The translations under genes were made by a program, and so were the position numbers. DNA of 48,666 bases from assembly GCA_011087645.1 (NCBI GenBank), contig JAALLF010000021.1:1-48666 (forward strand). The letters are read 5' to 3'. This document shows positions 1-8,373 of the stretch, piece after piece (within the stretch, counting starts at the first letter, position 1; the number at the start of each line of letters is the position of its first letter). The DNA comes from Alphaproteobacteria bacterium. Its GTDB lineage: Bacteria; Pseudomonadota; Alphaproteobacteria; UBA6615. The notes under the pieces are model-generated. The model was not told the origin of the DNA, did no database searches, and saw only the letters and a program-made list of their open reading frames with translations.

Positions 1-309
1 ACTCCATCTTTGCTTCCAAGATAAAGTGTTGCGTCGACCAGTTGAGATCACCAGGATTTTACCGGCGTCGATCCGACGACTTATCGTCTGCAGTCTGCGG
101 AATAGGCGCGCCAACACCAATAATTCGTTGAACCGGGTGTGTAATCTCGGATGAATTTGCTGACCGGGCCTTTGCTGGCTGCAATTATATTTCAGCTATT
201 GGTTTAATAACGGTCAGATCACTATCGCTATTTTAGAAATAATCCAATTTTTGACCCGACGCAAAAGCACCAATTAACGACCAATCGGCACATCGCAGTA
301 CTTACGTTA
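1..309. other. Upstream region, no supported gene
   Basis: No convincing coding region is visible in the first 309 bases. The stretch from about 180 to 290 is clearly richer in A and T than the flanking genes, as expected for a regulatory region ahead of the AraC-type gene. A possible -35 (TTGACC at 251-256) is present but has no good -10 at normal spacing. One minus-strand frame stays open from about 190 to the window edge, but it has no recognisable start or motif. Confidence 0.5.
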
Positions 310-1392
310 ATGGGTAGAGAAGTTCGTTTGGCGTGGCGAGAGGGGCGTAAATTGGAAGATTCAGGCGATGTCCGATGCCCTCTGCAAGATCATCCGGTAC
401 TGCAAACGCAAGATCTCAACGGAGCACATGATGTTGTCTCCAATGTATGCAAAAGTGAGCATCGTCTCGAGCTAATTGGTGAGTCCGCCCGTATCGATGC
501 GCGGATCCACTACGTGCCGATTAGCTCCGGCAGTTCTTTAAATTTTTTCCGCTATGGCGGCCCCGTGCAGTTGAATGACGTCGAACCGGCTGATTTCTAC
601 CTTGTCCATACCCCGCTTTCTGGTCCCGCTGAGGTCGCAACGCGCGATGGGAAAGTTCGATCAATGCCTGGGATGGGAGCGGTAATTTCTCCGGGACCCT
701 TCATGGATATGAACTTCGCACCGGATACCAATCGATTAGTCGTACGGTTTGAAATCGAATGCCTGGAGCGGCATCTGACCACCTATCTGGGGCATGAACT
801 CGATGATCCGATTGTATTCAAAGTGCCATTTTCCCTCGGCAGCCCCGGGGGACGCACTTGGCAATCGCTCACCAGTAATTTGGCACAAACCATCGATCAG
901 GATGTCAACATTCTGCAATCACCTTTGGTTGCAACGCATTATGAGCAGCTACTCACATCGGTCCTGCTCCATTCACAATTTCACAATTATTGGGAAGAAC
1001 TGCACGAAACCGCATCGCCCGCCGCCCCCTATTATGTGAAACGCGCGGTGTGCTTTATGCGTGAGCACGCGGATGAAGCCATCACGATGAATACTTTGGT
1101 TGAGCTGTCAGGCGTCAGCGCCCGGTCCCTTTACGCCGGATTCCAGCAGTTTGAAGGCACGACGCCGATGGCCTATCTGAAGAACGAACGATTATGCGGT
1201 GCACGAGACAATTTACTCACCGCCGATCCAGCGCAAACGACCGTCACCGAAATCGCAACCAAGTGGCATTTTTATCATCTTGGCCGCTTCGCCGGCGATT
1301 ACCGCAAGGCGTTCGGCGAATCGCCTTCTGCGACCCTGAAACGCAACATCGGTAAGATCTATGCCAGCTCACGCCGATCAAATCACCGCTAA
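310..1392 (+). CDS. AraC/XylS-family transcriptional regulator
   Basis: A 360-residue DNA-binding regulator. Residues about 55-230 resemble the cupin-like ligand-binding domain found in XylS/AraC regulators of aromatic catabolism. Residues about 245-350 form the AraC double helix-turn-helix: the first helix pair is around 'LVELSGVSARSLYAGF' and the second around 'TEIATKWHFYHLGRFAGDY', followed by the family-typical 'FGESPSATL'. Length is usual for the family. The start at 310 lacks a strong Shine-Dalgarno and the first 40 residues have no obvious domain, so the true start could be internal. No target gene is adjacent: the next gene is htpG, convergent. Family assignment is firm; effector and regulon are unknown. 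Confidence 0.88.
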   Translation: MGREVRLAWREGRKLEDSGDVRCPLQDHPVLQTQDLNGAHDVVSNVCKSEHRLELIGESARIDARIHYVPISSGSSLNFFRYGGPVQLNDVEPADFYLVHTPLSGPAEVATRDGKVRSMPGMGAVISPGPFMDMNFAPDTNRLVVRFEIECLERHLTTYLGHELDDPIVFKVPFSLGSPGGRTWQSLTSNLAQTIDQDVNILQSPLVATHYEQLLTSVLLHSQFHNYWEELHETASPAAPYYVKRAVCFMREHADEAITMNTLVELSGVSARSLYAGFQQFEGTTPMAYLKNERLCGARDNLLTADPAQTTVTEIATKWHFYHLGRFAGDYRKAFGESPSATLKRNIGKIYASSRRSNHR

Positions 1393-1536
1393 CGGTGCTG
1401 ATGTCTCGATTTCGCTGGTGATTTAGATGATTAGCGGTCCGTTGGCAAAAAATAGGCAACCCACCTCAATCCACGGCGGTCTAGCCACCCACAGCAGACG
1501 CCCATCGCGGCTTTGTGCACCGCACAGCCAATAGCG

Positions 1537-3447
1537 TTAGCCAACCAATCCCTTGGTGATCACGTCGGCCATGCGTCGGGCGAAGGCCGCCGGGTCGGGT
1601 GGGGTTTCGCCTTCGATGATGCGCGCCTGGTCGAGTAGTAGCCAGGCGACGTCGTCGAGTTCGCCGCTGGCGTCACCGCCTTTTTCCGCCACCGTGTCCG
1701 CCAGATGGCGGATCAGCGGGTGCTTGGGATTGATTTCCAGGATTCGCTTGGCCGCCTCGCCCACTTGGTTGTGCTGGCGCAGCATGCGCTCGATATGCAT
1801 ATCCATATCGTCGTCGCCGGCGACCAGGCACACCGCGCTGTCGGTCAGCCGGTTGCTCTCGCGCACGTCTTTCACCGCATCCGCCAGGGTGAGCTTGAGC
1901 AGCGCCGTCAGGCTCGACAGGGCGCTGTTATTGGCCGGCGTGATCTCCTCATCGTCGGCCTCGGGCGCGGTGCCGACCGCGTCTAAATCAATGTCGCCGC
2001 GGGTCGCCGAGCGGAACGGTTTACCCTCGAACTCGTTGACCATGGGCAGCCAAAACTCGTCGACCGGGTCGACCATCATGAGAACGTCGAGGTTGCGCGC
2101 GCGGAACGCCTCGAGCTGGGGCAGGGCGGCGACGGCGTCGGCGCTTTCGCCGGAGATGTAATAGATATCCTCCTGACCCTCGGCCATGGCGGCGACATAG
2201 TCGGCCAGGCTGGTCAGCCCGTCTTGATTGGTCGAACGGAATCGCGCGAGCGTCAGCAGGTCCTCGCGATAGTCGGCGGATTCGTACATGCCCTCCTTCA
2301 ATACCGCGCCGAAATTGTCCCAGAACGCCGCATAACCCTCGGCGTCTTTTTTGGCCTTCTTTTTCAGCTCGCTGAGCAGGCGCTTGACCAACCCGCTGCG
2401 GATCTTCGCCAACAGCGGATTATGCTGCAGCATCTCGCGGCTGACATTGAGCGGCAGGTCTTCGGAATCGACGATGCCGCGCACGAAGCGCAACCAGGCC
2501 GGCAGCAAATCCTCGCAATCGTCGGTGATGAACACCCGGCGCACATAGAGCTTCACATTGGTCTTGCGTTCCGGCTGGAACAAATCGAAGGGCTGACTGC
2601 TCGGCACATAGAGCAGGTTGGTATATTCGATTTTGCCTTCGACGCGGTTGTGCAGGGTCAGCCACGGATCGTCGAACAAATGGCCGACATGGTGGTAGAA
2701 CTCGGTGTATTGCTCTTCGGTGATGTCGTTGCGCTGCCGGCTCCACAGGGCCGAGGCGGCATTAAGCTGCTCGTTCGCGCCCTCGTCGCCGATCAGGTTG
2801 ATCGGCAGGGCGATATGGTCGGAATAGGTCTTGATAATTTGGCTAATGCGGGCGGCGTCGAGAAATTCCTTCTCGTCCTTGAGCAGGTGCAGCACCACCG
2901 TGGTGCCGCGCGGCGTGTCATCTTCCACCGGGGTGACGGTGAAGCTGCCCTTGCCGTCGCTCTGCCATTGCGCCGCGCTGTCGGCACCGGCGCGCCGGCT
3001 GGTGACGGTCACCTTGTCGGCGACCATGAAGGCGGAATAGAAGCCGACGCCGAACTGGCCGATCAGATTATTGTCGCCGCCCTCGGTCTGGCCGAGTTGC
3101 TCGACGAAGGCGGCGGTGCCCGAGCGCGCGATGGTGCCCAAATTGTCGACCAGCTCCTGGTCGCTCATGCCGATGCCGTTGTCGGCGATGGTCAACGTGC
3201 GCGCCTTGGGGTCGGCGGATATGGTGATCTTCAAGTCGCCATCGCCGTCTAGCAACGCGGCGTCGGTCAGCGCCTCGTAGCGCAATTTGTCGCAGGCATC
3301 CGAGGCGTTCGACACCAATTCGCGCAAAAATATTTCCTTATCGCTGTACAGCGAGCGGACGACGATATCCAGCAATCGGGCGACTTCGGCCTGGAAATCA
3401 TGGGTTTCCGCGGTTTTTGGCGTATTTTTGTCGGCGGCGGCGCTCAT
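1537..3447 (-). CDS. htpG: Molecular chaperone HtpG (Hsp90)
   Basis: Bacterial Hsp90, a cytosolic ATP-dependent chaperone acting as a homodimer. The N-terminal GHKL ATPase domain shows 'SNASDACDKLRYEAL', 'IADNGIGM' and 'GQFGVGFYSAFMVADKV'; the middle and C-terminal dimerisation domains follow. From the ATG at 3447 the protein is 636 residues, normal for the family. That start is preferred because GAGGA lies 6 nt upstream and 'MSAAADKN...' leads straight into the conserved N-terminus. A longer frame upstream would run into the divergent helicase gene and has no family resemblance. An RpoH-like promoter lies at 3489-3517. Very confident. Confidence 0.97.
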   Translation of the reverse strand: MSAAADKNTPKTAETHDFQAEVARLLDIVVRSLYSDKEIFLRELVSNASDACDKLRYEALTDAALLDGDGDLKITISADPKARTLTIADNGIGMSDQELVDNLGTIARSGTAAFVEQLGQTEGGDNNLIGQFGVGFYSAFMVADKVTVTSRRAGADSAAQWQSDGKGSFTVTPVEDDTPRGTTVVLHLLKDEKEFLDAARISQIIKTYSDHIALPINLIGDEGANEQLNAASALWSRQRNDITEEQYTEFYHHVGHLFDDPWLTLHNRVEGKIEYTNLLYVPSSQPFDLFQPERKTNVKLYVRRVFITDDCEDLLPAWLRFVRGIVDSEDLPLNVSREMLQHNPLLAKIRSGLVKRLLSELKKKAKKDAEGYAAFWDNFGAVLKEGMYESADYREDLLTLARFRSTNQDGLTSLADYVAAMAEGQEDIYYISGESADAVAALPQLEAFRARNLDVLMMVDPVDEFWLPMVNEFEGKPFRSATRGDIDLDAVGTAPEADDEEITPANNSALSSLTALLKLTLADAVKDVRESNRLTDSAVCLVAGDDDMDMHIERMLRQHNQVGEAAKRILEINPKHPLIRHLADTVAEKGGDASGELDDVAWLLLDQARIIEGETPPDPAAFARRMADVITKGLVG

Positions 3448-3488
3448 TTGGTCCTCGTGGCGGGTTTTATCGTGCTTTCCGGGGGCAC

Positions 3489-3517
3489 ATATGAGGGTAA
3501 GCGCGCGCGCCTGCAAG
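3489..3517 (-). promoter_or_regulatory. RpoH (sigma-32)-like promoter of htpG
   Basis: On the minus strand CTTGCA (3517-3512), a 14-nt spacer and CCCTCATAT (3497-3489) resemble the heat-shock sigma consensus CTTGAA-N13/15-CCCCATnT. The element lies about 40 nt upstream of the htpG start, leaving a normal leader with GAGGA. Heat-shock control of htpG is known in proteobacteria; use of this exact site is inferred. Confidence 0.5.
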
Positions 3518-3569
3518 ACCTGGGTTTGCGGCGGTTGCAATCCGCCCGCGCGCGACCGATTGTATAGCC

Positions 3570-6077
3570 ATGACGTTTGCTGACCCTGGGTCCGTGAAAG
3601 CGGTTCTCGGACCGACCAATACGGGCAAGACATATCTCGCGATCGACCGGATGCTGGGCCACGCCACCGGCATGATCGGCTTTCCGCTGCGCCTGCTGGC
3701 GCGCGAAAACTATGATCGGGTGGTGCGCCTGCGCGGTGCCGGTTCGGCGGCGTTGATTACCGGCGAAGAACGCATCATTCCCGACAATCCACGCTATTTT
3801 CTGTGCACCGTCGAAGCCATGCCGCAGGACCGGCAGGTCGCCTTCCTGGCGATCGACGAGATCCAGCTCTGCGCCGACGCGGAACGCGGGCACGTCTTCA
3901 CCGAACGGCTGCTCGGCGCGCGGGGCACCGAAGAGACGATGTTTCTGGGCGCGGAGACCATGGCGCCGATCTTGCGCAAACTGGTGCCCGACGCCGAGTT
4001 CATCCGCCGCGAGCGGTTTTCCAAGCTGAGCTATGTCGGCCCGAAGAAACTCACCCGCCTGCCGCCGCGCTCCGCCGTGGTGGCGTTCTCCGCCGCCAAT
4101 GTCTATGCCCTGGCCGAGGTGCTGCGCCGTCAGCGTGGCGGGGCGGCGGTGGTGCTCGGCGCACTCAGCCCCCGCACCCGCAACGCCCAGGTCGGCCTGT
4201 ACGAGGCCGGCGAGGTCGACTATCTGGTGGCCACCGACGCCATCGGTATGGGCCTCAATATGGGCATCGACCATGTTGCCTTTTCGTCGGTGCGCAAATT
4301 CGACGGCAACCATTACCGCCACCTGATGCCGGCGGAAATCGCCCAGGTCGCCGGCCGGGCCGGCCGCTACATGGCCGATGGCACCTTCGGCCCGACCACC
4401 GAAATCGATCCCTTCGATCCCGACCTCGTGGCCGCCTTGGAGGACCATAAGTTCGATTCGATCCGCTCGCTGTTTTGGCGCGCCACCAAGCTCGACTTCA
4501 ACTCCCCGGCCGGACTTAAGCGCAGCCTCGAAGCGCCGCCGCCATCGCCGGTGTTGCGCCGGGCGCGGGCGGCCGACGATTATGGCGCCCTGGTCAACGC
4601 CATCGCCACCCCGGGAATCGCCGACATGGCGGCTCACCCGGAAGCGGTGCGGTTGCTCTGGGACGTCTGCCGTATTCCCGATTTTCTCGGCGATCTGAGC
4701 GGTTCCCACCCGCGCCTGGTCACCCGCATTTACAAGTTTCTGATGTCGTCGGAGGGGCGTATCCCGCCCGATTGGATTGCCCGCGCGGTCGAACGTCTCG
4801 ACCGCACTGACGGCGATATCGACACGCTGATAACGCGCATCGCCGGGGTGCGCACCTGGACCTATGTGTCCCATCGCCGCGACTGGCTGGACGATGCAGT
4901 GGGCTGGCAGCAGCGCGCCCACGATCTGGAGAATAAGCTCTCCGATGCCTTGCACGACCGCCTGACCCAGCGCTTCGTCGATCGCAAGACCGCCGTGCTG
5001 GTGCAGCGCCTGCGCGAACGCAAGACCTTGCTGGCCGGCGTCGGCAGTGACGGACGGGTAACGGTGGAGGGCAATGAGGTGGGTCGGCTCGAAGGCTTCC
5101 GCTTCGTGCCACTGGATGGCGAAGTTGCCGCCAACCCTCATTTGATGGCGGCAACCAACCGGGTGCTGCGCGAAACCATTGCCGGCCGGGTCGCCGATAT
5201 CAATGCCGCCGAAGACGACACCTTCGCGCTGGATATTGAAAGCGGCCAGATCCATTGGCGCGACGCCCCGCTGGCGCGGCTGGTGGCGGGGTCGGCGGTG
5301 GTCCGTCCGCTGGTCGATGTGCTGGCCAGCGACCTCATCGACGGCCCGGCGCGCGAACAGGCCCGCCAACGCCTCACCCGCTGGCTGGACGATTATTTGC
5401 AAGCCCAGATCGGGCCGTTGTTGGAGTTGCGCGAAGCCGCTTTTGCCGGCGCAGTGCGCGGCATGGCCTATCGGCTGGTCGAGGGGCTAGGTTGCAGCGC
5501 GCGTGACCCGGCGGTCGACCGCAAAGCCAACTTTGCCGAGGATGAACGCAAGATGCTGGCCCGCGCCGGAGTGCGCATCGGCGTCGAAATGACCTACATG
5601 CCGGCCCTATTGAAGGGCCGGTTGATAGCGCTGAAGGGGCTGTTGTGGACGGTATACGCCGGCGCGGTGGCGCCGACGGCGATTCCCGATGGTGGCTCGA
5701 CGTCGCTGCCGTGTCGCGACGGGGTGCCGGCGGCCTGGTATCTGGCGTTGGGGTTCTGCCCGGCCGGCCCCTTGGCCGTGCGCGCCGATCTTTTGGAACG
5801 CCTGTTGGCCGAAGTCCGTCGAGCGACCCGCGATGGCACCTTCGAAGTTACGCCGGCGATGATGAACGCGATAGGTGCCGGCGCGGATGATTTCGCACAC
5901 GTGTTGCGCCGGTTCGGCTATGCGGTCACCCGCACCGAAGAGACCCTGAGCGTGGCCCGCCGGCGCCCCGGCAAACGCGCCGCCACCAAACCGCGTAAAC
6001 GTCGGGACACGCGCCCGATCGATCCGGATTCGCCGTTTGCCAAGCTCGCCCAATTGAAGACCGGGTCGCCGTCATGA
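3570..6077 (+). CDS. SUV3-like superfamily 2 RNA helicase
   Basis: An 835-residue ATP-dependent helicase of the SUV3-like branch widespread in alphaproteobacteria. Visible motifs are Walker A 'GPTNTGKTY' (residues 14-22), a DEIQ variant of the DEAD box ('LAIDEIQLC', about 95), and motif VI 'QVAGRAGRY'. SUV3 proteins carry the same GPTNTGKT and DEIQ forms. The long C-terminal half is specific to the bacterial group and ends in a basic tail (KRAATKPRKRRD), suited to RNA binding. The ATG at 3570 has no clear Shine-Dalgarno. The 3' end overlaps the S4-protein start by ATGA, so translation is coupled. A role in RNA metabolism is inferred from the family; the substrate is unknown. Confidence 0.9.
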   Translation: MTFADPGSVKAVLGPTNTGKTYLAIDRMLGHATGMIGFPLRLLARENYDRVVRLRGAGSAALITGEERIIPDNPRYFLCTVEAMPQDRQVAFLAIDEIQLCADAERGHVFTERLLGARGTEETMFLGAETMAPILRKLVPDAEFIRRERFSKLSYVGPKKLTRLPPRSAVVAFSAANVYALAEVLRRQRGGAAVVLGALSPRTRNAQVGLYEAGEVDYLVATDAIGMGLNMGIDHVAFSSVRKFDGNHYRHLMPAEIAQVAGRAGRYMADGTFGPTTEIDPFDPDLVAALEDHKFDSIRSLFWRATKLDFNSPAGLKRSLEAPPPSPVLRRARAADDYGALVNAIATPGIADMAAHPEAVRLLWDVCRIPDFLGDLSGSHPRLVTRIYKFLMSSEGRIPPDWIARAVERLDRTDGDIDTLITRIAGVRTWTYVSHRRDWLDDAVGWQQRAHDLENKLSDALHDRLTQRFVDRKTAVLVQRLRERKTLLAGVGSDGRVTVEGNEVGRLEGFRFVPLDGEVAANPHLMAATNRVLRETIAGRVADINAAEDDTFALDIESGQIHWRDAPLARLVAGSAVVRPLVDVLASDLIDGPAREQARQRLTRWLDDYLQAQIGPLLELREAAFAGAVRGMAYRLVEGLGCSARDPAVDRKANFAEDERKMLARAGVRIGVEMTYMPALLKGRLIALKGLLWTVYAGAVAPTAIPDGGSTSLPCRDGVPAAWYLALGFCPAGPLAVRADLLERLLAEVRRATRDGTFEVTPAMMNAIGAGADDFAHVLRRFGYAVTRTEETLSVARRRPGKRAATKPRKRRDTRPIDPDSPFAKLAQLKTGSPS

Positions 6078-6463
6078 CGACTGAAACCGAGACCCTGCGC
6101 CTCGACAAGTGGCTTTGGTACACCAGGCTGTGCAAGACCCGCACCCAGGCGACAACCCTGTGCCGGTCGGGACAGGTGAGGGTCAACCGCACGCCGGTGC
6201 GCAAGCCCAATCACGCGCTGCGGCCCGACGACGTGCTGACTTTTGCGATCGGCCGCCGCATTTGGGTGGTCCGCGTCGTCGCGCTGGGCGAGCGCCGCGG
6301 GCCCTATAGCGAGGCGCAAACCCTCTACGAAGACCTGTCGCCGCCGCCGGCGCCGCGTGAAGAACGGCCGGCCAAAGCCGGTCAGCGCGACCCTGGGGCA
6401 GGCCGTCCCACCAAGCGCGACCGCCGCGCCATCGACCAGCTTAACGACCCGGGAAATCCTTAA
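6074..6463 (+). CDS. S4-domain RNA-binding protein (Hsp15/HslR-like)
   Basis: A 129-residue protein with an N-terminal S4 RNA-binding fold: 'LRLDKWLWYTRLCKTRTQA' begins it and 'SGQVRVNRTPVRKPNHALRPDDVLTF' continues it, as in Hsp15 (HslR). Hsp15 binds stalled 50S subunits carrying nascent chains after heat shock. The C-terminal 40 residues are basic and proline-rich. Its ATG overlaps the helicase stop (ATGA), so the two are co-translated, and pairing with a SUV3-like helicase is common in alphaproteobacteria. Family certain; exact ribosomal role inferred. Confidence 0.9.
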   Translation: MTTETETLRLDKWLWYTRLCKTRTQATTLCRSGQVRVNRTPVRKPNHALRPDDVLTFAIGRRIWVVRVVALGERRGPYSEAQTLYEDLSPPPAPREERPAKAGQRDPGAGRPTKRDRRAIDQLNDPGNP

Positions 6464-6474
6464 ATTTCCTATGG

Positions 6475-6501
6475 TTGTTGTAACCCTAAATTGCGTATAA
6501 A
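6475..6501 (+). promoter_or_regulatory. Possible promoter of the TerB-like gene (leaderless?)
   Basis: TATAAA at 6496-6501 is a good -10. The best -35 candidate is TTGTTG at 6475-6480 with a short 15-nt spacer. The predicted start of transcription falls at about 6508, directly at the ATG at 6510. No Shine-Dalgarno is visible between them, so the mRNA may be leaderless. Weak evidence. Confidence 0.3.
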
Positions 6502-6509
6502 CCGGCCCC

Positions 6510-6959
6510 ATGCTTGATCGGCTTAAGAAAATGTTCGGGGCGGACGAGACCGACCCTGCGGCCCCCGGCCACCACAGCGTCGACGATTTGCACCTGGCGG
6601 CCGCCGTGCTGTTGGTGGAAACCGCACGCATGGACGATGCCATTGGCGAGAATGAGCGCGGGGTGATTGTCGATCTCGTGCGCGCACGCTTCGAATTGAG
6701 CGACGAAGAAGTATCTTCGGTAGTCGAGCTAGCCGACGAGGTCGCCCACAATGCGGTGGAACTGTCGCGCTTTACCCGGCGCATTCGCGACGATTTCGAC
6801 CATGATGAGCGCATTGAGATGATCGAAATGCTATGGCGCGTGGTCTATGCCGACGGTGTTGTGCACGACCATGAAGCCAACCTATTGCGGCGCGTCGCGG
6901 GCCTGCTTTACGTTAGCGACCGGGAAAGTGGTGAGGCGCGAAAACGGGCGATTGCCTAG
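6510..6959 (+). CDS. TerB-family (tellurite resistance/DjlA-like) protein
   Basis: A 149-residue all-helical acidic protein with the TerB fold: 'HSVDDLHLAAAVLLVETARMD' at about 25-45 and 'RIEMIEMLWRVVYADGVVHDHEANLLRRVAGLL' at about 100-132. The acidic 'DGVVHDHE' is the repeated metal-binding-like signature of the family. No J-domain is attached, unlike DjlA. It sits between the S4 gene and fdxA. The start has no Shine-Dalgarno but a TATAAA lies just upstream. The molecular function of stand-alone TerB proteins is not settled, and tellurite resistance should not be assumed. Confidence 0.85.
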   Translation: MLDRLKKMFGADETDPAAPGHHSVDDLHLAAAVLLVETARMDDAIGENERGVIVDLVRARFELSDEEVSSVVELADEVAHNAVELSRFTRRIRDDFDHDERIEMIEMLWRVVYADGVVHDHEANLLRRVAGLLYVSDRESGEARKRAIA

Positions 6960-7091
6960 AACAACGCGGCGCGGTAGTACACGCATCAATGTGAGTTCAA
7001 CAGCACAAAGTCAAACCCCAGAATAGTCGAATATCCCAAGGCGCTGGGCCGGTAAATCCAGCGCGTTGGATTAGTAAGGAAGGAATTAAAC

Positions 7092-7430
7092 ATGCCGTAC
7101 GTGGTGACTGAGGCTTGCATCAAGTGCAAGTACACCGACTGCGTGGAAGTTTGCCCGGTAGATTGTTTCTACGAGGGCGAAAACATGCTGGTCATACATC
7201 CCGATGAATGTATCGACTGTGGCGTGTGCGAGCCCGAATGCCCGGCCGAAGCGATTATCCCCGATGTCGAGCCGGAAGCAGAGAAGTGGCTCGAGATGAA
7301 CCGGGACTATTCGGAGAAATGGCCTAATGTCACGGCCAAATCCGATCCGTTGCCCGATGCTGATGCTTTCAAGGGAGAGGACGGCAAGTTCGATAAATAT
7401 TTCAGCGCCAATCCCGGTCAGGGTGAGTGA
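7092..7430 (+). CDS. fdxA: 7Fe ferredoxin FdxA
   Basis: A 112-residue soluble electron carrier with one [3Fe-4S] and one [4Fe-4S] cluster. Cysteines at 9, 12, 17, 21, 25, 40, 43, 46 and 50 reproduce the Azotobacter FdI-type pattern 'CIKCKYTDCVEVCPVDCF' and 'CIDCGVCEPECP'. The acidic C-terminal extension is typical of alphaproteobacterial FdxA. A strong AAGGAAGGA Shine-Dalgarno precedes the ATG. Location just ahead of carD is a common arrangement in this class. The redox partner is not evident here. Confidence 0.95.
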   Translation: MPYVVTEACIKCKYTDCVEVCPVDCFYEGENMLVIHPDECIDCGVCEPECPAEAIIPDVEPEAEKWLEMNRDYSEKWPNVTAKSDPLPDADAFKGEDGKFDKYFSANPGQGE

Positions 7431-7497
7431 GCTGAAAATAAATCACCTATAATCCCGCATTGGTAGTAACGCGCCGCGGCCGACCCCGAGCGCCGGC

Positions 7498-7526
7498 TGT
7501 TAATTGCCGGATTTTTGTGCTATACT
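7498..7526 (+). promoter_or_regulatory. Extended -10 promoter upstream of carD
   Basis: TGCTATACT (7518-7526) is an extended -10 element. The -35 region TGTTAA (7498-7503) at 17-nt spacing is weak, as often seen with extended -10 promoters. Transcription would start near 7533 and give carD a leader of about 170 nt containing a hairpin. Confidence 0.45.
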
Positions 7527-7541
7527 AGTTTCCGGTTAATC

Positions 7542-7579
7542 AGGGACAGTCCTTCGCTTTCACGTGAGCGGCTGTCCCT
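7542..7579 (+). other. Stem-loop in the carD leader
   Basis: AGGGACAG (7542-7549) pairs perfectly with CTGTCCCT (7572-7579) across a 22-nt loop and is followed by TGTTTTGT. It could end transcription arriving from fdxA, or act inside the carD leader because the likely promoter lies upstream of it. The long loop and short U tract make it a weak intrinsic terminator. Confidence 0.45.
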
Positions 7580-7704
7580 TGTTTTGTATCTGATACCGCT
7601 GGCCAAATGTATTTAACTCGCAAGATCCAGGTGTGATCGGCCCAGGCGTGGGTGGCGCTGGCGGTGAAACCACGCATGTTAGTGGCGTAAACAAGTAGGC
7701 GAAT

Positions 7705-8226
7705 ATGGCGACAAGTACGAAAATGAAAGCCCTTAAGGACCTCGAGTTCGGCAAGGGCGATTTTGTGGTTTATCCGACCCACGGTGTCGGCAAGGTAACC
7801 GGTGTCGAAGAACGTGAAATCGCCGGGCAGAAGCTGCAGTTATTTGTGGTCAGCTTTGAAAAAGAACGCATGATTTTGCGTGTTCCCATCGAAAAGGTGA
7901 AGGATTCCGGCCTGCGCAAGCTGTCCAACCGTAAGGTCATCGACACCGCGCTGAAGACTCTAAAGGGCAAGGTGCGGGTAAAACGAACCATGTGGAGCCG
8001 GCGGGCCCAGGAATATGAGGCCAAGATCAATTCCGGCGACCCGGTGGCGATCGCCGAAGTTGTGCGCGACCTGCACCGCAACGCCGACCAGCCGGACCAG
8101 TCTTACTCCGAACGCCAAATGTACCAAGCGGCGCTCGAACGGTTGGCCCGCGAGCTGGCCGCGGTCGATTCGGTAGAGCACGAAGTGGCGGTCGATAAGC
8201 TGGAAACGCTGCTTAGCGCGGCCTAA
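7705..8226 (+). CDS. carD: CarD-family RNA-polymerase-binding regulator
   Basis: A 173-residue transcription factor that binds the RNA polymerase beta subunit and stabilises the open promoter complex. The N-terminal CarD_CdnL/TRCF interaction domain begins at 'FGKGDFVVYPTHGVGKVTGVEE' and contains 'KERMILRVPIEKVKDSGLRKL'. The helical C-terminal DNA-contacting part includes 'WSRRAQEYEAKINSGDPVAIAEVVRDL', highly conserved in alphaproteobacterial CarD. The leader is long, with an upstream extended -10 promoter and hairpin, and a strong terminator follows at 8259. Confident. Confidence 0.96.
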   Translation: MATSTKMKALKDLEFGKGDFVVYPTHGVGKVTGVEEREIAGQKLQLFVVSFEKERMILRVPIEKVKDSGLRKLSNRKVIDTALKTLKGKVRVKRTMWSRRAQEYEAKINSGDPVAIAEVVRDLHRNADQPDQSYSERQMYQAALERLARELAAVDSVEHEVAVDKLETLLSAA

Positions 8227-8258
8227 CCAACCCAGGGACAAGCCTGATCGAGAGTTTG

Positions 8259-8293
8259 GGCCGGGCGCTTAGGGTGTGTCCGGCCTTTTCTTT
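8259..8293 (+). terminator. Rho-independent terminator after carD
   Basis: GGCCGGGCGC (8259-8268) pairs with GTGTCCGGCC (8276-8285), with two G-U pairs inside, around a 7-nt loop. TTTTCTTTG follows at once. This is a classic GC stem plus U tract, 33 nt after the carD stop. Confidence 0.8.
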
Positions 8294-8373
8294 GTCCAAA
8301 TTCCCGTACTTGTCCGAAACGGGCTTGCGGCGACGCGGGCGCTTGATTCATGTTTTGGCCTAGAGGTCAGACC

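Noticed and set aside
1393..1536. Terminator between the AraC gene and htpG
   Set aside because: Candidate arms near GTTGGC and GGCAAC are not complementary; no stem found.
2224..3252. Long open plus-strand frame opposite htpG
   Set aside because: Antisense to a certain gene, low-complexity composition, no domain recognised.
3448..3633. Upstream extension of HtpG to 698 residues
   Set aside because: The added part has no Hsp90 similarity, crosses the promoter region and the divergent helicase start, and the ATG at 3447 has an ideal GAGGA.
3444..5402. Long open minus-strand frame opposite the helicase
   Set aside because: It mirrors the strongly GC-biased codons of a well-supported SUV3-like gene, shows no motifs, and is a shadow of high-GC coding DNA.
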